A DNA stretch of 64,000 bases from an uncultured Corynebacterium sp. (GTDB taxonomy: Bacteria; Actinomycetota; Actinomycetes; Mycobacteriales; Mycobacteriaceae), in contig NZ_CALUCS010000007.1 of NCBI RefSeq assembly GCF_943914615.1, forward strand, positions 1 through 64,000, written 5' to 3'. Shown in pieces: positions 59,072 through 64,000 of the stretch (position 1 is the first letter of the stretch; every line of letters starts with the position of its first letter). The notes beneath the pieces were generated by a model. That model did no database searches and was not told the DNA's origin. It saw nothing but the letters and a program-made list of their open reading frames with translations. Both the position numbers and the translations under genes were made by a program.

Positions 59072-59387
59072 TTGTTAATAAATCCTTTCACCTTGTTGGT
59101 ACGCAATACGGGGGTTTTGTCTTGCTTGGTGAGTACCAACAGTGGGGGAATTACTTAGTGGTGTACATCAGCAGTGGTGTCGCTGATTGTTTTCGTCTTT
59201 CCCGTACACAACAGACGGTACGCATGGTTTTATTGACGCTTCAAGCAAAATGCTCTGCAACAGGCCTGAGGCGAACATTTCCGCAACGTAACCCCAGTTC
59301 ATTACACACATCACGATTGGGTCAAGTTTTCTAACAGTGTGCTCCGAGTAGCTATTTCACAACGCGGGGTGTCGATAAAAGAAAAAT
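59072..59387. promoter_or_regulatory. Leader and intergenic region upstream of the DUF2382 gene
   Basis: GTTGGTAC (59095-59102) and GTACCAAC (59133-59140) form an 8-bp perfect inverted repeat, 30 nt apart, in the 5' leader of the DUF2382 gene. It could be an operator or an mRNA hairpin. I see no gene or other structure in the rest. Confidence 0.4.
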
Positions 59388-59423
59388 CTCGGGCTTCCCT
59401 TTCCAGTCCAAGGGGAGCCCGAG
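59388..59423 (-). terminator. Terminator downstream of the WXG100 genes
   Basis: CTCGGGCTTCCCTT (59388-59401) pairs with AAGGGGAGCCCGAG (59410-59423) with a bulge or mismatch. On the minus strand it is followed by ATTTTTC. It lies about 30 nt past the esxT-like stop. Confidence 0.8.
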
Positions 59424-59452
59424 AGCATGACGGGAGAAATTACCCAGCTGGC

Positions 59453-59734
59453 TTAGGCCCAGCTGTTTGCTGCGTTGGTGTTGATTTCGCTCATGCGATC
59501 ATTTGCCTGGCGGACGGTACGGGCGATCTGCCCCAGCACCTCATTGATCTCCTGTGCGGAATCGTCCCACTTCTTCTGCGCTGCCTGGTAGCTGTCGGAC
59601 GCTGTGCCCTCCCACTCGCTAACCATCGGCTGCAGATCGCGCTTGAGGTCTCCTAGCAGACCGTTGATGGTGCCGTTGCCACGGTTGATGTCATCCGCAG
59701 CATTGGCGATCTGCGCAAAGTTGTACTGAATCAT
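59453..59734 (-). CDS. esxT: WXG100 protein, EsxT-like
   Basis: A 93-aa small helical protein with the turn motif W-E-G in PMVSEWEGTASDSYQAAQKKWD. WXG100 proteins form helical hairpin dimers secreted by type VII systems. By position (next to rplM-rpsI and eccC) it corresponds to mycobacterial EsxT of ESX-4. The C-terminal RMSEINTNAANSWA is the likely export region. Confidence 0.9.
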   Translation of the reverse strand: MIQYNFAQIANAADDINRGNGTINGLLGDLKRDLQPMVSEWEGTASDSYQAAQKKWDDSAQEINEVLGQIARTVRQANDRMSEINTNAANSWA

Positions 59735-59794
59735 TCCTGTCCCCTTCTGTAATGAATTCTGTGATGAATCTCTTGTGCGCCCAGCGGACCCGGG

Positions 59795-60082
59795 TTAAGC
59801 GTTGAAAGCTGCCGCGTTGTCCACGTCAGTGGTATCGAAGTCGCCTGCGTTGGCGCGGATGTTATCCGCGATGCTCTGCAGAGCCTCGTTAAGCTTCCGC
59901 GCGTTCTCGTCCCAGCGCTCCATCAGCGAGTGAAAGGAGACCTGCGCCTGGCCCTTCCAGCTGCCGGAAACGTCATCCACCACGCCACGCAGGCGGCTGA
60001 GCTCGCCCTGCACCTCGTCCTTCACACGGTCGACGTTGTTCGCCGCCTGGTTCATCGTGCTGACATCTGTTTTAAAGCTCAT
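59795..60082 (-). CDS. esxU: WXG100 protein, EsxU-like
   Basis: A 95-aa helical protein with W-K-G in VSGSWKGQAQVSFHSLMERWD. It pairs with the neighbouring 93-aa protein. The C-terminus TTDVDNAAAFNA may contribute to export. By position it corresponds to EsxU of ESX-4. The gap to the T7SS-associated gene upstream is 131 nt. Confidence 0.9.
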   Translation of the reverse strand: MSFKTDVSTMNQAANNVDRVKDEVQGELSRLRGVVDDVSGSWKGQAQVSFHSLMERWDENARKLNEALQSIADNIRANAGDFDTTDVDNAAAFNA

Positions 60083-60213
60083 GCTCTAAAATCCCCCTGT
60101 TGAATATTCCGCAATTCGTCTATCATGCCGCCGGGTATCCCCTTGAAAACCCTGTTGAAGGCGCCATCGTAAGGGTTATACTCGCCGCCCTGCGAAAAGG
60201 TTCACGGCAATTC

Positions 60214-61515
60214 TTACTTTTCCGGCCGCGCCGTCGCCACAAACTCCTGGCACACCTTTTCCCGCTGCTTATTCCACTGCCTGTACTGGCAGCCCACCGA
60301 AATCTGGTGCCCGTCCACCAACCGCACATGCCATAGGGTCGTCGAACTCGGATAGCTCTCCTCGTAACTCACCGGCTGGGTCGATACCACTGTCACCCCA
60401 TCGTCACCGCTGCTCACGTCGTTCAGCGCGCCGAGCATCGCCGCATCCATTTCCTCTTGTGTTTTCAGCGGTGTCTCCTTGGCTGCCACCAGCACGCGCA
60501 TCCCCTCGTCGTCGCCGATGTATTCCTCCCGCGCTCGGGTTGCACTGCCTAAGCGCCACCCGTCCACGTTCACGCTGATTGGTATGTCCGCACGCCTTGA
60601 ACTCTGATCAGCTGTGGTTACTCCCCTCCTGTGTGGCTCGGGGAAGGGTTCAGTCGCCTCCTTGTCTGTCCCTTCTGGGTCCGGTTCGTCTGCGATGGGT
60701 TCCTCTGGTTCCACGCTCAAGTTCCCCGTGGCACTCGCAGCGCTATCCGCGTCTTCCGCACTAGCCGTGTTCTCTGCTGCCTGCGAATCGAACACCGTAA
60801 ACGTCGCCACCAGCCCGCCAACAATAAACAGTGCCAAGGCGGCCAACGCCGCGGGCAGCCTGCGGTTGTCTTTTCTTTCTTCCTTTTTTATTGACGCCCC
60901 CTCCTCCACCTCCTGCCACTCCTCCGCTTCCTCTACGGGCTCTGCTACTGCAGTGTCCACGTCTCGATGGCGAATCGGTTCAGCAAGGTTAAGGTGTTCC
61001 AGTTCCTGCTGCGCCAGCGCGAGCTCGCTGGCCACCCGCAGCACCATGTCGTTATCCACCAGCCGTGCGCGCACTCCCATGATTCGCAGATAGTGCACAA
61101 CCTGCACAGCAAAGGAGCCGGTAACCAGGACGTCTACCTCTCGCAGTCCGATGCCCCAGGGGAACAGCTCGCGAGGCTCCGGCGGGTTCACGGCCGCAAC
61201 TTCCGGGTGCTCTTGTCGCTGCTCCAGCACCTCGCTGACCATCTCAGAAAGTTCAGTGAGCCTGCCTAGACTCAGCCCGGAACGCTGAAACTCCACGTCG
61301 TCCAACGCATCCGCTGTGTTTTCTGAGCTCTCGTACTGCAAATATCCCGGACGTTGCATCTCGGCATCGCCGGTCACCACGAATCCTGTGGCTAGATCCG
61401 TCACCGTCATGCCGCTGACCAACACACCCGATTCCTGCAGCGCCAGCGCCTCGGCCAGCAGTCCCCGGGCGTCCCCAATCCTCTGATCTACCCTCATTTT
61501 CTCCACCCCACTCAC
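60214..61515 (-). CDS. Type VII secretion-associated protein (Rv3446c-like)
   Basis: A 433-aa protein. An N-terminal domain of about 190 residues (QRIGDARGLLAEALALQESGVLV, VTGSFAVQVVHYLRIMG) is followed by a membrane span near 220-240 (AALAALALFIVGGLVATFTVF) and an outer domain (VNVDGWRLGSATRAREEYIGD). The family is found beside ESX-4 eccC. The GTG at 61515 is the longest start; ATG at 61497 (MRVDQRIGD) has GGAG close by. A copy of the dispersed motif encodes EEGASIKKEERK just before the membrane span. Confidence 0.75.
   Translation of the reverse strand: MSGVEKMRVDQRIGDARGLLAEALALQESGVLVSGMTVTDLATGFVVTGDAEMQRPGYLQYESSENTADALDDVEFQRSGLSLGRLTELSEMVSEVLEQRQEHPEVAAVNPPEPRELFPWGIGLREVDVLVTGSFAVQVVHYLRIMGVRARLVDNDMVLRVASELALAQQELEHLNLAEPIRHRDVDTAVAEPVEEAEEWQEVEEGASIKKEERKDNRRLPAALAALALFIVGGLVATFTVFDSQAAENTASAEDADSAASATGNLSVEPEEPIADEPDPEGTDKEATEPFPEPHRRGVTTADQSSRRADIPISVNVDGWRLGSATRAREEYIGDDEGMRVLVAAKETPLKTQEEMDAAMLGALNDVSSGDDGVTVVSTQPVSYEESYPSSTTLWHVRLVDGHQISVGCQYRQWNKQREKVCQEFVATARPEK
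60892..60900 (-). repeat. Dispersed GGGGCGTCA motif (in T7SS-associated gene)
   Basis: GGGGCGTCA is followed by ATAAAAAAGGAAGAAAG. It encodes EGASIKKEERK next to the membrane span. Confidence 0.6.
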
Positions 61516-61521
61516 TTATTC

Positions 61522-64000
61522 TCAGTTCTGTTCCGCCACCTCGGCCACGTGCACCGTCCAAGTTTCTTTGTGCACATAGGCGGCGCGCCCCTGTGGGCGT
61601 CGTACTAAACGAACCCCCGCGATCGGCCCGTCCTCGCGCGGCGCAGAAAACAGCAACCACGCGCTCTGGTCGCGCATAGCCTGCGTAAGCGGCTGATAGG
61701 CCGCGCGGGCGAACTGCCCCGAACGGCGGCCAAGCACCAGGTGCAAGCCGATGTCTGCGGCGTACGGCAACAGGGGAAGCAGCTGGTCGAGGCCGGGATC
61801 GGCGTCCGCATCGTCGACCACCACGAATAGCTCCGGCCCAGACCACCAGGAGCGTTCCCGCAGCTGCTGCGGGGTCACGTCACTACCCGGAATTCGCTCC
61901 CGCAGCGTGGCAACCCACTCGGCAAGGTCCGCGCGGAAATCCTCCGGCACACGATAACCCACAACCCCCAACAACCCGCGGCGTGTGTCCGTGACCAGGA
62001 ACTCCGGCGGCTCGCCGGTGTGGCTGCGAGTATCGGCGACGGACTGCATCACCGCGCGCAGGGCAGTCGTCACGCCACTGCCCGCTTGGCCAATGGCCAC
62101 CAGGTGCGGGAAAGTGCCCCGATCCCAACGGACCGGGTCCAAGCGCGGGCCGCCAATGGCGAAGGCCTGCGGGTCGCCCAGCTCCCCCCAACCGATGCGC
62201 TCCGGCAGCACACGCATGGCGACCTCCGGCTCGCCGCGGCGGGCGCTTTCCATCCGCACATGTTCGACATCCTGCGCGGTGGAGTTGGCGAACTGCACGT
62301 GCTTTCCGCGGGGCGACACACCCCGGCCAGGCACGTCGGGCAGGGATTTCTGCGCTTCGCGGAAATGCGCGTCTAGCGGGGTCATCCGCAGTTCGATCGG
62401 GCCGGTTAGCACGTCCCGCAGCGAGGGGCGGAAGTTCCACCGCAGTGCTGTGACCACCACGTGCAGGCCGCGCTCCAGCCCGGTAGTGGCCAGGCGAATG
62501 AGGCGCTGTTCCTCCTCGCCCGTCCCACCGCTGGCTGTCCCCACCTGGTCCAGCCCGTCGATGATCAGCAGGCGCTGGCCTTCCGTCTGCTCCATCTCGT
62601 CGAACAGGCGAGCTAGCCCATCGGGTCCCACCACCGCCGCCACCTGCGGCAAACGCGCGAGATCCCGCAAGCCACCACCCGGGTCGAAGATGTACACAGG
62701 CCAGCCCGGTGAACTTAGAACCCACCCCAGCACCAGGCTGCGCACCGCCGTGGTCTTGCCTGTGCGCGGCTGGCCGACGATCGCCCAATGCTTGCGGCGC
62801 AGGTCCACATCCATCGGCACCTGCAGCCCCTCGAAGGGCAAATCCTCCAGGCCCATGCGAGCCACGCCCGGCGCGCGGGGCTCCATGACCTCACTGGCGG
62901 GCAGGTCTTCCGGCAGCGGCGGCAGCCACACCGGGTTCTTATTCGGCCCCTCCAGCCGGTCGATCACCATCTGCATGGTGGTAGTCTCCGCCTCCACTGT
63001 GGAGCCCAGCACCCGCACCAGCCGCTGGTCACGGGGCAACTCCGGGCCGGAAACATAGGCCGAGTGGAAGCGCACCTTATCGCCGGCAGAAAGAATCGCC
63101 GCACCTGGGGTGGCGGGCAGCTCGTAAGCCTCGGTGGTGCCGATCAGCGCGCGGGATTCGGAGGCAGAGAATGTGCGCAGGGCGATGCGGTAGCTCAGGT
63201 GGGATTCCAAGCCGCGTAGGCGCCCTTCCTCCAGTCGCTGGGTGGCCAGCAGCAGGTGCATTCGCAGGCTGCGCCCCAGCCGCCCGATCGCGGCGAACAC
63301 CTCGGCGAACTCGGGCCGAGCGTGCAGCAACTCGGAGAACTCGTCCACCACAATAAACAACGCAGGCATCTGTCCCGGGTAGGCGCGGTTGTATTCCGCC
63401 GCCGTGGTCAGGCCTGCGGCGCGGAGCTTTTCTTGACGCCGATGCATCTCCCCCAGCAAACTATCCTGCATTCGGTCGACCAGCCCCGCCTCCTCAGCCA
63501 GGTTGGTGATCAGCGCAGACGTGTGGGGCAACCGGTCCATTCCCAGGAAGCTGGCGCCGCCCTTGAAGTCCACGAGCACGAAGTTCAGCTCCTCCGGGCT
63601 GTGCTGGTGGGCGAAGCTGATCACCACGCTTTTCAGCAGTTCCGACTTTCCACTACCGGTCGCGCCCACGCACAGACCATGCGGGCCGATGCCTCCCAGG
63701 GCGGATTCCTTGATGTCCAGGTACACCGGCGCGCCAGAAAAGCCGATGGGCGCACGCAGGTCACCGCCCGGCAGTTCCAGCAGCGAGGTGCTGGATTTCA
63801 CGGTGGACCTGGCGCGGCAGATCTGCGCCAGCTCCACCTCGCTGAGCTGGTCGGCCACGCCGAAGGGCACCCAGCCATCGACGGTCCAGGCGCTTAGCAG
63901 GCACCCGCCGGCGGCATCGTCCACCTGCAGCAACAGACCGTGCCCCTTGGCGTTTTCCACCCACTCGTCGCTCGGGTCAGTAACCACCGCACCGGCGACT
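61522..64000 (-). CDS. eccC4: EccC-type FtsK/SpoIIIE ATPase of ESX-4 (N-terminus beyond window)
   Basis: At least 825 aa, open through the window end at 64000. ATPase 1 has Walker A GATGSGKSELLKS and Walker B ALFIVVDEFSELL. ATPase 2 has GQPRTGKTTAVRS and LLIIDGLDQV. ATPase 3 has GQAGSGVTTALRA, with Val in place of the Walker A Lys, and LFVVVDDADAD. EccC drives type VII substrate export. The membrane segments expected at the N-terminus lie outside the window. It precedes the associated protein by 6 nt on the same strand, so they form one operon. Confidence 0.9.
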   Translation of the reverse strand, partial: VAGAVVTDPSDEWVENAKGHGLLLQVDDAAGGCLLSAWTVDGWVPFGVADQLSEVELAQICRARSTVKSSTSLLELPGGDLRAPIGFSGAPVYLDIKESALGGIGPHGLCVGATGSGKSELLKSVVISFAHQHSPEELNFVLVDFKGGASFLGMDRLPHTSALITNLAEEAGLVDRMQDSLLGEMHRRQEKLRAAGLTTAAEYNRAYPGQMPALFIVVDEFSELLHARPEFAEVFAAIGRLGRSLRMHLLLATQRLEEGRLRGLESHLSYRIALRTFSASESRALIGTTEAYELPATPGAAILSAGDKVRFHSAYVSGPELPRDQRLVRVLGSTVEAETTTMQMVIDRLEGPNKNPVWLPPLPEDLPASEVMEPRAPGVARMGLEDLPFEGLQVPMDVDLRRKHWAIVGQPRTGKTTAVRSLVLGWVLSSPGWPVYIFDPGGGLRDLARLPQVAAVVGPDGLARLFDEMEQTEGQRLLIIDGLDQVGTASGGTGEEEQRLIRLATTGLERGLHVVVTALRWNFRPSLRDVLTGPIELRMTPLDAHFREAQKSLPDVPGRGVSPRGKHVQFANSTAQDVEHVRMESARRGEPEVAMRVLPERIGWGELGDPQAFAIGGPRLDPVRWDRGTFPHLVAIGQAGSGVTTALRAVMQSVADTRSHTGEPPEFLVTDTRRGLLGVVGYRVPEDFRADLAEWVATLRERIPGSDVTPQQLRERSWWSGPELFVVVDDADADPGLDQLLPLLPYAADIGLHLVLGRRSGQFARAAYQPLTQAMRDQSAWLLFSAPREDGPIAGVRLVRRPQGRAAYVHKETWTVHVAEVAEQN

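Overview
The window is high-GC actinobacterial chromosome, almost certainly a Corynebacterium. The lipophilic C. jeikeium / C. urealyticum group is my best guess, from memory only. Evidence: corynebacterial-type gene order, a Spa-type sortase-assembled pilus, a WhiB protein, SigD/RsdA, a His-tailed GroEL1, DnaE2/ImuA'/ImuB, and an ESX-4-type type VII secretion locus. From about 31.9 kb to the end, the order guaA-guaB3-guaB-DUF5319-rsdA-sigD-whiB-groEL1-groES-tsaD/rimI/tsaB-tsaE/alr-glmS-(small/Pro-rich genes)-glmM-rpsI-rplM-esx-esx-eccC matches the region I recall from Mycobacterium tuberculosis (about Rv3410c to Rv3447c).

Layout. 1-710: repeat-rich leader with a pair of 126-bp inverted-repeat elements and two McbR-like boxes. 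711-3241: metY-metX. 3238-5151: folD, a DUF3017 protein and a membrane protein. 5327-12200: a four-gene pilus operon on the minus strand (tip pilin, major pilin, class C sortase, basal pilin). 12439-20294: TrmL-like methyltransferase, saccharopine-dehydrogenase-like protein, L-lactate dehydrogenase, S9 peptidase, DUF4272 protein and a membrane-anchored esterase. 20375-30534: mutagenic repair genes dnaE2 and imuA'-imuB under SOS boxes, separated by the methionine importer metQNI and an Apd1-like [2Fe-2S] protein. 31151-39849: purine branch (guaA, guaB3, guaB), SigD with its anti-sigma factor, and WhiB. 40006-42081: groES-groEL1 behind a CIRCE operator. 42604-50316: the t6A tRNA-modification genes condensed into two fusion proteins (TsaB-RimI-TsaD and Alr-TsaE), with a lower-GC lipoprotein/FHA/Ser-Thr-kinase module lodged between them. 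50388-58140: glmS, a hydrolase, a three-gene ESX-4-linked operon with a Cys/Pro-rich protein, glmM, and rplM-rpsI. 58166-64000: PRC-barrel/DUF2382 stress protein, two WXG100 proteins, a T7SS-associated protein and EccC cut by the window end.

How the genes connect. metY/metX make homocysteine by direct sulfhydrylation and metQNI imports methionine; TAGAC-N6-GTnnA boxes upstream of both suggest shared McbR-type control. dnaE2 and imuA'-imuB form a split LexA-regulated mutasome. glmS and glmM supply UDP-GlcNAc precursors and Alr supplies D-alanine for the wall.

Most unusual observations: the triple TsaB-RimI-TsaD polypeptide together with Alr-TsaE; the inserted lower-GC kinase module; the Cys/Pro-rich ESX-4-linked operon; a dispersed GGGGCGTCA motif with an A/G-rich tail; the paired 126-bp MITE-like elements; and a perfect 20-bp palindrome on the start codon of the [2Fe-2S] protein gene. 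No tRNA, rRNA, CRISPR array or complete insertion sequence was recognised.
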